From: Verrucomicrobiota bacterium | GTDB taxonomy: Bacteria > Verrucomicrobiota > Verrucomicrobiia > Limisphaerales > UBA11358 | DNA length: 46,925 nucleotides | Reading direction: 5' to 3' | Assembly (NCBI GenBank): GCA_028872915.1 | Contig: JAGWNY010000022.1 | Location: 1 to 46,925, forward strand | Part shown: one piece after another, positions 23,555 to 31,739 of the stretch | Layout of the letters: each line of letters starts with the position of its first letter | How positions within the stretch are numbered: position 1 is the stretch's first letter | Program-made: the position numbers and the translations under genes | The notes under the pieces: generated by a model | Databases searched by the model: none | Told to the model about the DNA's origin: nothing | What the model saw: only the letters and a program-made list of their open reading frames with translations

Positions 23555-24493
23555 TCATGCCGCCATTGCCGCCGGCGATGGGGACGGCGGTTTCCGCCGC
23601 AACGCGAGATCAATCAATTGCTGGCAGAGTTGTTCATAACCAATGCCCGCCGCGGCGGCGCCTTTTGGAAAAAGGCTCGTTTCGGTCATGCCCGGCTGGG
23701 TGTTGACTTCCAGGACAACCGGCTCGCCATTGCCGCGTACCATTACGTCCACACGGCCATAATCCCGGCCGCCGATCGCCCGAAACGCCCCCACGCCCGC
23801 CTCTTGAATCCGCCGGGTCTGTGCGGCATCAAAATCGGCCGGGCAAAAATAGTCCGTCAGACCAGCCGTATATTTGTTGCGGTAATCGTACGAACCGCTT
23901 TTGGGCCGCACTTCGACCACCGGCAGGGGCCGTCCGTCCAGGATGCCGACCGTGCATTCACGGCCGATGATTTTTTCCTCGACGAGCGCCTCGGAATCAA
24001 ATTTCAATGCTTCGGCCACCGCCTGCGGCCACTCAGCGCGGCTGCTGACAAATTGAAGGCCCACGCTGGAACCTTGCCGCGCCGGTTTGACGACCAGCGG
24101 CGGCTTGAACCGGACCGGAAACGGCTCCGTCGGCGAACGAACCACCGCAAAATCCGCCGTGGGTACGCCTGTTTCCATGCACCGCTTCTTCGTTAAAATC
24201 TTGTCAAACGCCAGCCGGCTCGATTCGGCATCACAACCCGTATAGAGAACGCCGAGCGATTCGAGCCGGCTCTGGGCCTGCCCGTCTTCGCCGTAGGCGC
24301 CGTGCAACGGCGCAAGGCAAACGACATCCGTCCGGGGCGGCAGAATCCAGTCGTCCGTCCGCGGGTCCACCTCAAAAATCACGTGGCCCAGGGCGCGCAA
24401 CGCCCTGGCCACGCCCGCGCCCGAACGCAGGGAAACCTCGCGTTCGGCTCCCGGACCGCCGCGCATTACGACAATGTTCAATTTCACACTCAT
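23555..24493 (-). CDS. ddl: D-alanine--D-alanine ligase
   Basis: ATP-grasp enzyme that joins two D-alanines for the peptidoglycan stem. The start at 24493 is chosen because MSVKLNIVVMRGGPGAEREVSLRSG is the normal beginning; the frame is open for over 750 nt upstream, but that stretch is antisense or out-of-frame to the neighbouring genes. Further motifs are LHGAYGEDGQAQSRLESLGVLYTG, KPARQGSSVGL, EALVEEKIIGRECTVGIL, the DYRNKYTAG omega-loop region, and metal-binding DVMVRGNGEPVVLEVNTQPGMTETSLFPK. The length (312) is typical. Its ATG overlaps the stop of the RHH gene as ATGA, so its translation probably depends on that gene. Confidence 0.96.
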   Translation of the reverse strand: MSVKLNIVVMRGGPGAEREVSLRSGAGVARALRALGHVIFEVDPRTDDWILPPRTDVVCLAPLHGAYGEDGQAQSRLESLGVLYTGCDAESSRLAFDKILTKKRCMETGVPTADFAVVRSPTEPFPVRFKPPLVVKPARQGSSVGLQFVSSRAEWPQAVAEALKFDSEALVEEKIIGRECTVGILDGRPLPVVEVRPKSGSYDYRNKYTAGLTDYFCPADFDAAQTRRIQEAGVGAFRAIGGRDYGRVDVMVRGNGEPVVLEVNTQPGMTETSLFPKGAAAAGIGYEQLCQQLIDLALRRKPPSPSPAAMAA

Positions 24494-24795
24494 TTCAATT
24501 CGCGGACCGATGAGCCGAAGGCCCCGCGGCCGCGACGCGACTCCCGCGGCGCGCGCCCCGCACGAGGCACATGGGCGCCGCGCCCGATCTTTGTCAAAAG
24601 CACGAGGGCCGCCCGCGCCGCCCGGGCTTCGGGAAAGACATCCTCGAAATCGGCCTCCACGGTGGCAGCCCCGCGGACCGTCGAATCCAGCAGAGACAAC
24701 ACCTCCTGGTTCAAACTGCGCCGGTGCGTCGCCGCCCGCTGTTTCAAGGCGCGGTGCGTTTCCTTGGAAAGGCCTTTGATCGTGATTGTCACCAT
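24490..24795 (-). CDS. Ribbon-helix-helix (FitA/Arc-like) antitoxin-type regulator inside the dcw cluster
   Basis: A 101-residue protein whose first 45 residues match the FitA-type RHH pattern: a beta-strand (VTITIKGL), then helix SKETHRALKQRAATHRRS, then helix LNQEVLSLLDSTV. RHH proteins bind DNA as dimers, often as antitoxins that repress their own operon. The tail (46-101) is Arg/Ala-rich with no recognisable toxin-binding region. No PIN-domain or other toxin gene is adjacent: murB is upstream and ddl downstream. It overlaps ddl by 4 nt (ATGA) and is preceded by what looks like its own promoter with a CAATCCGATTG palindrome. Such a gene is not part of the usual dcw set. It may regulate the ddl-ftsQAZ half of the cluster; that is inference. 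Confidence 0.75.
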   Translation of the reverse strand: MVTITIKGLSKETHRALKQRAATHRRSLNQEVLSLLDSTVRGAATVEADFEDVFPEARAARAALVLLTKIGRGAHVPRAGRAPRESRRGRGAFGSSVRELK

Positions 24796-24801
24796 AACGC
24801 A

Positions 24802-24829
24802 ACCATAATGGAACCAATCCGATTGTCAA
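24802..24829 (-). promoter_or_regulatory. Internal promoter driving the RHH-ddl-ftsQAZ segment, with palindromic operator
   Basis: On the minus strand a perfect TTGACA (24824-24829) is separated by 16 bp from TATGGT (24802-24807). Transcription would begin about at the ATG of the RHH gene (24795), giving a leaderless message; no Shine-Dalgarno is visible. An 11-bp palindrome CAATCCGATTG (24815-24825) overlaps the -35, and a direct repeat ACCATAA occurs at 24791 and 24802, 11 bp apart. Both are plausible sites for RHH autorepression. The element lies within the 36-nt gap after the murB stop. Confidence 0.5.
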
Positions 24830-24831
24830 TA

Positions 24832-25779
24832 TCATTCGCCGATGATTTCGACCTCGATTTCCAGTTCGATGCCACGCGCCTGCCGCGCTTTTTCCTTCAC
24901 CATCCCAATCAATTCCAGAATGTCCGCCGCCGTCGCGCCGCCGTCGTTGACGACAAAGTTGCCGTGTTCGTCCGACACCCTCGCGCCGCCGCAACGCAGG
25001 CCCTTGAGTCCCAGTTCCTCCACGAGCCTGCCGGCTGGAACGGAGGCCGGATTCTTGAAAATACATCCCGCGCTCGGCGCGGACGGTTGCGACGCCCACC
25101 GTTTTTTGCTGAAAGATATCATTCGAGCCTCGATCTCCGCCCGGTCCGCCCGGCTTCCCCTGAAAACCGCCTCCAACGCCACGCTTTCCTTTAGCGTTCC
25201 GCATTGGCGGTAGCTGACGGCCATTTCGGAGGGTGTCAAAACTGCGACATGACCACAAAAATCCATGACGCGAACACGGTCAATGGCGTCAAACGTCGCC
25301 GCGCCCATGGCGCCGGCATTCATGCGCAACGCCCCGCCCACGCTGCCCGGAATGCCTTCCAAAAACTCCAGGCCGCCAAGTTCGGCCCGTTTGGCCTCCA
25401 AGGCGACTGCTTTGAGCCGTGCGCCCGCCCCACAAACCAACTGATCACCGGCTGCGGCAATTTTGGCAAAGACAGGCTGCGCGAGACAGACGGCCGCGCC
25501 GCGAAAACCGAGGTCACGAACCAGCAAATTTGAGCCGCGTCCGAGAATGAAAAACGAAATGCCGCGCCGCCGGCAGAAATCCAGGACCTTCGCCAAATCC
25601 ATTTCATCCGCCGGCTCGATGTAGTAATCCACCGGCCCGCCAACACGCAACGTAGTGTGTTTTGCGAGTGGCTCGGCGCGCCGAAACACCGTCCCGGCGG
25701 AAAGGATGCCTGCAAACTCGCGCGCAATCGTGTCACCGGCGAGCGCCGCCTTTTCCGGGCTGGATTCCATGATTGTCAC
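24832..25779 (-). CDS. murB: UDP-N-acetylenolpyruvoylglucosamine reductase
   Basis: FAD- and NADPH-dependent enzyme that makes UDP-N-acetylmuramic acid. The 315-residue sequence has the FAD-binding elements KHTTLRVGGPVDYYIEPAD, FFILGRGSNLLVRDLGFRG and LEFLEGIPGSVGGALRMNAGAMG, with the catalytic Tyr/Arg in AVSYRQC and the proton donor as Cys in SAGCIFKNP. Both Cys and Ser are found at that site in the family. The GTG at 25779 follows directly after the murG stop; an ATG at 25770 is the alternative. In most dcw clusters murC lies between murG and murB, but here the two genes join with no gap. Confidence 0.96.
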   Translation of the reverse strand: MTIMESSPEKAALAGDTIAREFAGILSAGTVFRRAEPLAKHTTLRVGGPVDYYIEPADEMDLAKVLDFCRRRGISFFILGRGSNLLVRDLGFRGAAVCLAQPVFAKIAAAGDQLVCGAGARLKAVALEAKRAELGGLEFLEGIPGSVGGALRMNAGAMGAATFDAIDRVRVMDFCGHVAVLTPSEMAVSYRQCGTLKESVALEAVFRGSRADRAEIEARMISFSKKRWASQPSAPSAGCIFKNPASVPAGRLVEELGLKGLRCGGARVSDEHGNFVVNDGGATAADILELIGMVKEKARQARGIELEIEVEIIGE

Positions 25780-26961
25780 TTAATTTGTCGCCGCGCTTCC
25801 GGGGCCGCCGGACGCATGGCTGCGGCGGCTCTCCTCCAGCTTTTCATGCCCCGCCGCTCCCCTGGCGGCCAAAACTTCGAGCATGTTGGCGGCAATTTGT
25901 TCCGCCGCCCCTGGCGCGTCCCACCGTGCCAGAGCCTTTTGAATTTCGCGGCGCGCCGGCTCCTTGTCCACCAGCTCGGCCAGAATCGCCGCCACTTTTT
26001 CCGGTGCGGCCTCCTTTTGATCGAGACACCGGGCGGCTCCCGTTTTCTCAAACGCCAAGGCATTAAATAACTGGTGATTGTCCGCGGCGGCAGGAAACGG
26101 AATCAGCAGCGACGGAAGGCGCGCTGCGGCAATTTCAGCCAGCGATGAAGCACCCGCGCGGCTCACGGCTGCCGTGGCCGCGCCCAGCGCCCGGTCCATT
26201 TCGGCCAGGAATGGGCGAACAATCGCCGTTGTTCCACAGCGCGCATAAGCCGCCTTGACCCGGTCACAATCCTGCGCGCCGGTCAGATGGAGCCATTGCC
26301 AGTTCTTTCCGGCAAAGAACGGCATGGCTGCGGGAATCAAATCATTGATGCCCCTGGCGCCCTGGCTTCCGCCCATGACCAGAATGACGGGACGATCCAG
26401 CGCCAGCCCGAGGGCGGCCCGGCATTCAGCGGCCTTGAGACGGAAAAATTCCGGTCGGACCGGTGTTCCCGTCACGGAAACACTCCGCGCGTTCAGCCGC
26501 TGCGACGCGCCCGAAAATCCCACAAACGCCTTGTCCACGAACCGGGCCAAAAGACGGTTCGCCCGCCCGGGAACCGAATTGGACTCATGCAAAAACGTCG
26601 CGGCTCCGGCGCGTTTTGCCGCCAAAACCGGCGGCGCCCCCGTGAAGCCACCCATCGAAAGAGCGGCGGCCGGCCGTCGCGCCCGGAAAATTTTCCGGGC
26701 CGCGGAATACGATTTCCAAAAGCCCGACGCAAACCGGAGATAGTTCCGACGTTGCAGCCCGACGGCTGGCAGCGTCAAAATTTCCATTTGTTCCGCCGAC
26801 TGTGCCGCCTCGCGATCCACGTCCTTCGGCGAAACCAGAAGCGCCACGCGACAGTGCCGCCGTTGCAGCTCTCGCGCAACCGCCAGGCCGGGAAACAGGT
26901 GGCCGCCGGTCCCGCCGCAGGCGATGGCGAAAAAGGGCGGGGTGGCGGCCGGCGCGCTCAT
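25780..26961 (-). CDS. murG: UDP-N-acetylglucosamine--N-acetylmuramyl-(pentapeptide) pyrophosphoryl-undecaprenol transferase
   Basis: Peripheral inner-membrane glycosyltransferase that adds GlcNAc to lipid I, forming lipid II. The 393-residue protein has the N-terminal GGTGGHLFPGLAVAREL loop, LSMGGFTGAPPVLAAKRAG, HESNSVPGRANRLLARFVDKAFVGF, MGGSQGARGINDLIP, and the donor-site region VSRAGASSLAEIAAARLPSLLIPFPAAADNHQLFNA. The C-terminus has about 25 extra low-complexity residues (KLEESRRSHASGGPGSAATN). Start overlaps the ftsW stop by 4 nt (26958-26961). Confidence 0.96.
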   Translation of the reverse strand: MSAPAATPPFFAIACGGTGGHLFPGLAVARELQRRHCRVALLVSPKDVDREAAQSAEQMEILTLPAVGLQRRNYLRFASGFWKSYSAARKIFRARRPAAALSMGGFTGAPPVLAAKRAGAATFLHESNSVPGRANRLLARFVDKAFVGFSGASQRLNARSVSVTGTPVRPEFFRLKAAECRAALGLALDRPVILVMGGSQGARGINDLIPAAMPFFAGKNWQWLHLTGAQDCDRVKAAYARCGTTAIVRPFLAEMDRALGAATAAVSRAGASSLAEIAAARLPSLLIPFPAAADNHQLFNALAFEKTGAARCLDQKEAAPEKVAAILAELVDKEPARREIQKALARWDAPGAAEQIAANMLEVLAARGAAGHEKLEESRRSHASGGPGSAATN

Positions 26962-28091
26962 GCGGACACCCGCGCGGCGAAAGGATTGTAGCCTGCGTCG
27001 TCCCGTGCGGCTGGAACCCTTTCACGAATACGCCCGCGGCTGGCCACGCTGAACAAAATGCCGACGCAGGCGAACATGGCCACGAGATTGGAACCACCGT
27101 AGCTGATGAAGGGCAACGGCAGGCCTTTGTTGGGAAGGGCGCTGGTGACCACGCCAATGTTGATGGCCGCCTGGAGGCAGATGAGCAACGTGACGCCAAC
27201 CGCCAGGAATGCGCCAAACGGTTCCCGCGCACGCAGGGCAATAGTAATACCGCAGATGGCGATCAGAACGAACAACAGCACCACCGCCAACGTGGCGACC
27301 AGGCCCAATTCTTCGCCGATGTTTGCAAGAATAAAGTCCGTGTTGATTTCCGGCAGGTAGCCAAACTTGCGAACGCCATTGCCCAGACCGACCCCAAAAA
27401 TCCCGCCCGACCCCAACCCGATCATCGCCTGTTGCGCCTGCAATGCCGCGCCGTTCAAATGTTCCTGTGGATGCAACCATGCCATGATTCGGCGCATTCG
27501 AAGCGGGTCCCTCCAAATCTCCGCCGCCACAATGCCTGCGCCGCCCAGCGCCGGCAGCAGGATATGTTTCCAGCAGACCCCGCCCACCATCAGCACGGCC
27601 ACGGTGACTGTGGAAAGCAGAATCGCGGCGCCACGGTCCGGCTCCACGAAAATGAGGACGAGAATGACGCTTGCCAAGGCCCCCGGCAGCGCCACGCCCC
27701 GTTTGAATGCGGCCATCTGTCTCTGGTTGCGGTCGCAATAGGCCGCCAGCGCGATAACCAAGGCGATCTTGGCGAACTCAGACGGTTGCAGGGTCAAACC
27801 TGCCTTGAGCCAACGGTGCGCGCCATGGCTGGCGTGGCCAAGGTGCGGCACAAATACGCCCACCAATCCCGCGACCGCCAGGATATAGAAGAGCCACCAC
27901 AATTTGCCCAACACCTTGTAATCCGCCGCCGCCAGAAGCGCGCAACCCAGGAAGCCAGCCACGCACCATAACAATTGCATCATCAATTCGTGCCCGCCGC
28001 CATGCATCATGCTTGAACTGTAAAGCATGACCAAGCCCAGGCCGAGCAGGGCGGCGACGGATGCTGCCAGAGTCGTAACGGCGACTTTCAT
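26958..28091 (-). CDS. ftsW: Septal peptidoglycan polymerase FtsW (SEDS family)
   Basis: Integral membrane glycosyltransferase that polymerises lipid II at the septum together with FtsI. The 377-residue sequence has about ten hydrophobic helices, RWLKAGLTLQPSEFAKIALVIALAAY, VEPDRGAAILL, HLNGAALQAQQAMIGLGSGGIFGVGLGNGVRKFGYLPEINTDFILANIGEELG with the conserved Asp in INTDF, and NIGVVTSALPNKGLPLPFISYGGSNLVAM. Position directly before murG supports FtsW over RodA. The last cytoplasmic tail is short. The ATG at 28091 lies 34 nt after the LysM gene. Confidence 0.95.
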   Translation of the reverse strand: MKVAVTTLAASVAALLGLGLVMLYSSSMMHGGGHELMMQLLWCVAGFLGCALLAAADYKVLGKLWWLFYILAVAGLVGVFVPHLGHASHGAHRWLKAGLTLQPSEFAKIALVIALAAYCDRNQRQMAAFKRGVALPGALASVILVLIFVEPDRGAAILLSTVTVAVLMVGGVCWKHILLPALGGAGIVAAEIWRDPLRMRRIMAWLHPQEHLNGAALQAQQAMIGLGSGGIFGVGLGNGVRKFGYLPEINTDFILANIGEELGLVATLAVVLLFVLIAICGITIALRAREPFGAFLAVGVTLLICLQAAINIGVVTSALPNKGLPLPFISYGGSNLVAMFACVGILFSVASRGRIRERVPAARDDAGYNPFAARVSA

Positions 28092-28125
28092 TTTCTTAAA
28101 ATAATCGCCCGCCGTTGACCCAATT

Positions 28126-28908
28126 TCAGGGACCGGCAGGGGCGTTATCCGGTCCCGCCGGCGCGGACGCGGGCGCAGGCGCCGGAGCGGGCGCGGGCGG
28201 CGCGCTCACATTTGTGGCCGCCGATTCCACCGGAGCCGGAATCTTCAATTTCTGGCCGACGAGGATTCTCGTCGTGCTAAGATTGTTCGCCTCTCGAATC
28301 GCCCTGATGGTCACGCCGTGGCGGCGCGCGATCTTGGTGAGCGTATCGCCTGCTTTGACCGTATAGACTTGTTCGCCGCCCGTTCCTTCGGAAGCGGATG
28401 TTGCAGCGCCTCCGGATGCCGCGGGGATTTCAAGCTTCTGTCCGATCTTCAGGCGGGTGGGGCGCACGTCCGGGTTTGCCGATTCGAGCGCACGGAGTGA
28501 GACACCATGTGCCTTGGCAATTTTACCAAGCGTGTCGCCTTGGACCACCACGTATTCCGTGGTCGCGGGCGCTTCGCTTGCGGCAGGAGGCGGCGTTATG
28601 GCCGCCGGGATGGATGGCGTTTCCTCGACCGGATTGGTCGGCGCAACGGCAGCGGCATTGGTGGACTCTGGCGCCCCCATCGGCGGCGGCACATTCGTAT
28701 CGGCCTCGAAGAAAGCGTTGGTCCCGGCGTTCGTTTCCGCGTTTGAAGTTTCCGCGTTCTGCTCGCGCTTGCAGCCCTGGATGAGCATGGCCGAGAGGCC
28801 TGCCACGCTGATGGCCACCGCGCAGAGCACGGCGAGTTTGAGGCGTGAACGGCGTTTGTGTTGCTCCAAAATGGAGCCTTGGGGAACGAATGGATTAACG
28901 GGTTTCAT
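28126..28908 (-). CDS. Membrane-anchored protein with two LysM domains, in the murD position
   Basis: A 260-residue envelope protein. The start at 28908 is chosen because residues upstream in the frame look non-coding and AAAGGA lies before it, although at a rather long spacing. An N-terminal cytoplasmic stretch (KPVNPFVPQGSILEQHKRRSR) precedes one transmembrane or lipoprotein-like segment (LKLAVLCAVAISVAGLSAMLIQGC), then an Asn/Thr/Pro-rich linker. Two LysM domains follow: EYVVVQGDTLGKIAKAHGVSLRALESANPDV and QVYTVKAGDTLTKIARRHGVTIRAIREANNL. A Pro/Ala repeat tail (PAPAPAPAPASAPAG) closes the protein. LysM binds the glycan of peptidoglycan. It lies between mraY and ftsW, where murD is usually found, so a role in septal wall recognition is plausible but unproven. 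Confidence 0.85.
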   Translation of the reverse strand: MKPVNPFVPQGSILEQHKRRSRLKLAVLCAVAISVAGLSAMLIQGCKREQNAETSNAETNAGTNAFFEADTNVPPPMGAPESTNAAAVAPTNPVEETPSIPAAITPPPAASEAPATTEYVVVQGDTLGKIAKAHGVSLRALESANPDVRPTRLKIGQKLEIPAASGGAATSASEGTGGEQVYTVKAGDTLTKIARRHGVTIRAIREANNLSTTRILVGQKLKIPAPVESAATNVSAPPAPAPAPAPASAPAGPDNAPAGP

Positions 28909-29103
28909 GACGGGAACAGGGTCCTTTCTTTTATAGGGCGTTGACGGACGGGGTTGTGCCGCGGCGAAATTTCCCACGGGAAAATTCCGGCGCGAATAAA
29001 GTTTAATTTCTTCATCAAAACGGAACCAAAGTTGCAGCCTGCGACTTTGCGGGAAGCTTTTAACATTGCCGCCTCGTTGTTGCAAGCGTCAAAACGATTC
29101 AAA

Positions 29104-29130
29104 GCGCCTCCGGCGCGTAAAAAATTTTTT
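29104..29130. terminator. Hairpin in the mraY-LysM gap
   Basis: GCGCC-TCC-GGCGC (29104-29116) is followed on the plus strand by GTAAAAAATTTTTT. On the minus strand, the transcribed one here, the stem is followed only by TTTGAATCG, so it would be a weak terminator or an attenuator between mraY and the LysM gene. The 223-nt gap (28909-29131) holds no other gene. A separate promoter for the LysM-ftsW part is possible but not clear. Confidence 0.35.
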
Positions 29131-29131
29131 C

Positions 29132-30283
29132 TCATCTCAATTTCAGCGTGGCCAACGCCACCACCGCAAACAACACGCACAAAATGTAAAAACGCATGAC
29201 CACTTGCGATTCGTACCAGCCCTTTTTCTCGAAGTGATGGTGCAGCGGCGCCATCAGAAAAATCCGCCGCCCGGTCCCCGTCCGCATCCGCGTGTATCGA
29301 AACCAGCCGGTCTGCAACAGAACGGACGCCGCTTCGATCACGAAGATGCCGCCCGCAATGACCAGCACAAACGGCTGATGAATCAGCACCGTCACCACTC
29401 CAAACGCGCCGCCCAGTGCCAGCGACCCCGTGTCGCCCATGAACACCCGCGCCGGATGACAATTGAACCATAAAAACCCCAGCCCGGCCCCGATGAGCGC
29501 CGCGCAAAACACTGTCAACTCCCCCGCCCCCGATACGAACGGAATGTGGAGATACGCCGCCGCCCTGGCGTTTCCCGCCAGATAGGTAAAGACCAGGAAC
29601 ACAAACGCCACGATCAACGAGCAGCCAATCGCCAGCCCATCCAGGCCGTCCGTGAGATTGACTGCGTTTGACGTGCCGACAATCGCCAGAATGACAATCA
29701 AAATGCCCAACCACGCCGCGTCCGTGGCCACCGGATACTTGCAAAACGGCACCATGATCTCCGAAACGAGGCGGCTCGTGGAGGGAGTCAGCCAAAGATA
29801 AACGCCAATGAACCCGCTCACCGCCGTTTGCGCCCATAGTTTCACCCGTGGCGGCGTTCCTCCGCCGGTCTGCTGCAGGATTTTTGCGTAATCGTCGTAA
29901 AACCCCAGGCCCGCCAGCACAATCACCGACAGCAGCGTCAGTTCGATCAGTGCGTTCCACCATTCGGCCCACAGCACCGTCGAAAATACCAGCACCAGCA
30001 CGATTAAAACGCCGCCCATTGTCGGTGTGCCCTTCTTGCTCAAAACGCGCGCCGCCAGCCCGCCGGCCTCCTCGGCCTTGTCGCGGTAATCCTGCCCGAA
30101 CCTTAACTGTTTGAGCCAGTGAATCACCTTTGGTCCGAACCACCAGCTCAACGCCAGCGACGTGACAGCCGCCCCGGCGCTTCGCACCGTAATGTAATGA
30201 AACAGCCGCAGCCACGAAAAATCGCCCTCCCACGGCGTCCCGTGCAGCCATTCCAGCAGTTTCTGGCTCAAAAAATAGAGCAT
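29132..30283 (-). CDS. mraY: Phospho-N-acetylmuramoyl-pentapeptide transferase
   Basis: Integral membrane enzyme that transfers phospho-MurNAc-pentapeptide to undecaprenyl phosphate, giving lipid I. The 383-residue protein has ten hydrophobic helices and the family motifs KKGTPTMGGVLI, AGLGFYDDYAKI (Asp pair), NAVNLTDGLDGLAIG and the catalytic/metal loop VFMGDTGSLALGGA, plus the histidine cluster MAPLHHHFEKKGW. Start ATG at 30283; murF ends 38 nt upstream. No anomaly. Confidence 0.97.
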   Translation of the reverse strand: MLYFLSQKLLEWLHGTPWEGDFSWLRLFHYITVRSAGAAVTSLALSWWFGPKVIHWLKQLRFGQDYRDKAEEAGGLAARVLSKKGTPTMGGVLIVLVLVFSTVLWAEWWNALIELTLLSVIVLAGLGFYDDYAKILQQTGGGTPPRVKLWAQTAVSGFIGVYLWLTPSTSRLVSEIMVPFCKYPVATDAAWLGILIVILAIVGTSNAVNLTDGLDGLAIGCSLIVAFVFLVFTYLAGNARAAAYLHIPFVSGAGELTVFCAALIGAGLGFLWFNCHPARVFMGDTGSLALGGAFGVVTVLIHQPFVLVIAGGIFVIEAASVLLQTGWFRYTRMRTGTGRRIFLMAPLHHHFEKKGWYESQVVMRFYILCVLFAVVALATLKLR

Positions 30284-30321
30284 TTTCTCGTTTCACAACT
30301 CCGTCTTTTTAAACTGTGCGT

Positions 30322-31734
30322 TCAATCCTTCAGCGCGCCCCCCATCCGTTCCAGCCGCGCCGCCCGCGACGCCTTCAACAAAACGACGTCCCCGGCCTTC
30401 AAAAATCTCTTTACCGCGATCATTGCGCTTTCCACATCTTCAAATTCCATTACGCGCGCCAATCCGGCCTCGCGGGCGCTTCGCCCGGTCACCCGGGCCA
30501 TTTTGCCCACCGCGAACAACTGGCCGATTTTCAATTCCGCCGCGCGCCGCCCTGCTTCCGCGTGGGCCGCCTCGCTGTGCGGCCCCAATTCCTCCATGTC
30601 GCCCAGCACCGCCACCCGCCGCCCTTCCAGCGGCAATTCGCATAGCGTTTCCAGCGCCGCGATAGCCGAATCCGCGTTGGCGTTATACGCGTCGTCCAAA
30701 ATCCGGATGCCATTGCTTTCCCACAATTGCAGCCGCATCTTTGGCGGCTGGCAGGCGGCCAGGCCGTCCCGGATCGCGGAACGGCCCAGTCCCAGTTCCT
30801 CACTGACCGCAACCGCAAAAAGCGCGTTGACAACTTGATGCCGGCCCAGCAACGGAATCCGGTACTCCTCCGGCCCGATCCTGTCCGGCCCGAATGCTCG
30901 AAAGCGCGTGCCGCTCTTTTCCAGGCGGATGCCTTCCGCCCGCCAATCGTTTGCCCTGCCCAAGCCGCACCGGACCACCTTCGCCCGCGTGCGCCCGATG
31001 ATCTTTTCCGTCCATTCGTCATCACCGTTTACAAAGAGCATTCCATCTTCCGGCAATTGTTCGGCCAGCCGGCCCTCTTCCCGCGCGACTCCCGCCAGGT
31101 CTCCAAAAAATTCCATGTGCTCCCGGCCGATGTTCGTCAAAACCCCGATTTTCGGCCGGATCATTTCCAGCAGCGGCGCCAGTTCTCCAGGATGGTTGGC
31201 GCCCGCTTCCAGCACGGCCGCGCGGTGCGACGCACTCAACCGCAACAACGACAGCGGCACGCCGATGTCGTTGTTAAAGCTTGCCTCGCTCCGCAGCGTC
31301 TCCAATTTTGCGCACAACGATGAAGCGATCAGTTCCTTCGTCGTCGTTTTGCCATTCGATCCGCATACGCAAATGACCGGCAAATCGAATTGCCGCCGGT
31401 AACAGGCCGCCAGCCGTCCCAGCGCGGCCCGCGTCGCGTCCACCATCACCACCGCGCAGCCCCCGTGCCGCGACTTCCAGTCGGCTTCCCGCCACGCCGC
31501 TTTCCTCGTGCCGCCCGCCGCTCGTTCGATTACCACCGCCGCAACACCCTTGCCCGCCGCTTCGTCCAAAAAGTCGTGCCCATCGAAACGCCCGCCCCGA
31601 ATCGCAAAAAACACGTCGCCACGGGCCGCTTGGCGCGAGTCAATGCAAACGCCGGCAACTGCCGTTTCCGGCGACCCGTGGCGGATTTCTCCGCCGCAGG
31701 CTTCGGCGACAAATTTCAAAGAGCGCGTTTCCAC
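30322..31734 (-). CDS. murF: UDP-N-acetylmuramoyl-tripeptide--D-alanyl-D-alanine ligase
   Basis: Adds the D-Ala-D-Ala dipeptide made by Ddl to the UDP-MurNAc-tripeptide. The 470-residue Mur ligase has the N-terminal uridine-binding domain (VAGVCIDSRQAARGDVFFAIRG), the ATP loop VCGSNGKTTTKEL, SFNNDIGVPLSLLRL, EAGANHPGELAPLLEMIRP, TNIGREHMEFFG and the C-terminal ILDDAYNANADSAIAALETL, which is MurF-specific rather than MurE. The start is at 31734, 5 nt after the ftsI stop. In most clusters murE lies between ftsI and murF; there is no room for it here. Confidence 0.95.
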   Translation of the reverse strand: METRSLKFVAEACGGEIRHGSPETAVAGVCIDSRQAARGDVFFAIRGGRFDGHDFLDEAAGKGVAAVVIERAAGGTRKAAWREADWKSRHGGCAVVMVDATRAALGRLAACYRRQFDLPVICVCGSNGKTTTKELIASSLCAKLETLRSEASFNNDIGVPLSLLRLSASHRAAVLEAGANHPGELAPLLEMIRPKIGVLTNIGREHMEFFGDLAGVAREEGRLAEQLPEDGMLFVNGDDEWTEKIIGRTRAKVVRCGLGRANDWRAEGIRLEKSGTRFRAFGPDRIGPEEYRIPLLGRHQVVNALFAVAVSEELGLGRSAIRDGLAACQPPKMRLQLWESNGIRILDDAYNANADSAIAALETLCELPLEGRRVAVLGDMEELGPHSEAAHAEAGRRAAELKIGQLFAVGKMARVTGRSAREAGLARVMEFEDVESAMIAVKRFLKAGDVVLLKASRAARLERMGGALKD

Positions 31735-31739
31735 GGCCT

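Noticed and set aside
24490..24795. Complete toxin-antitoxin pair at the RHH gene
   Set aside because: The RHH protein looks like an antitoxin, but both neighbours are essential cell-wall genes and no PIN-domain or other toxin frame is present on either strand.
24494..25258. Long upstream extension of the ddl frame
   Set aside because: The extension is Gly/Arg-rich, lies over the RHH and murB genes in another frame, and the real Ddl N-terminus (MSVKLNIVV) with an ATGA overlap is at 24493.
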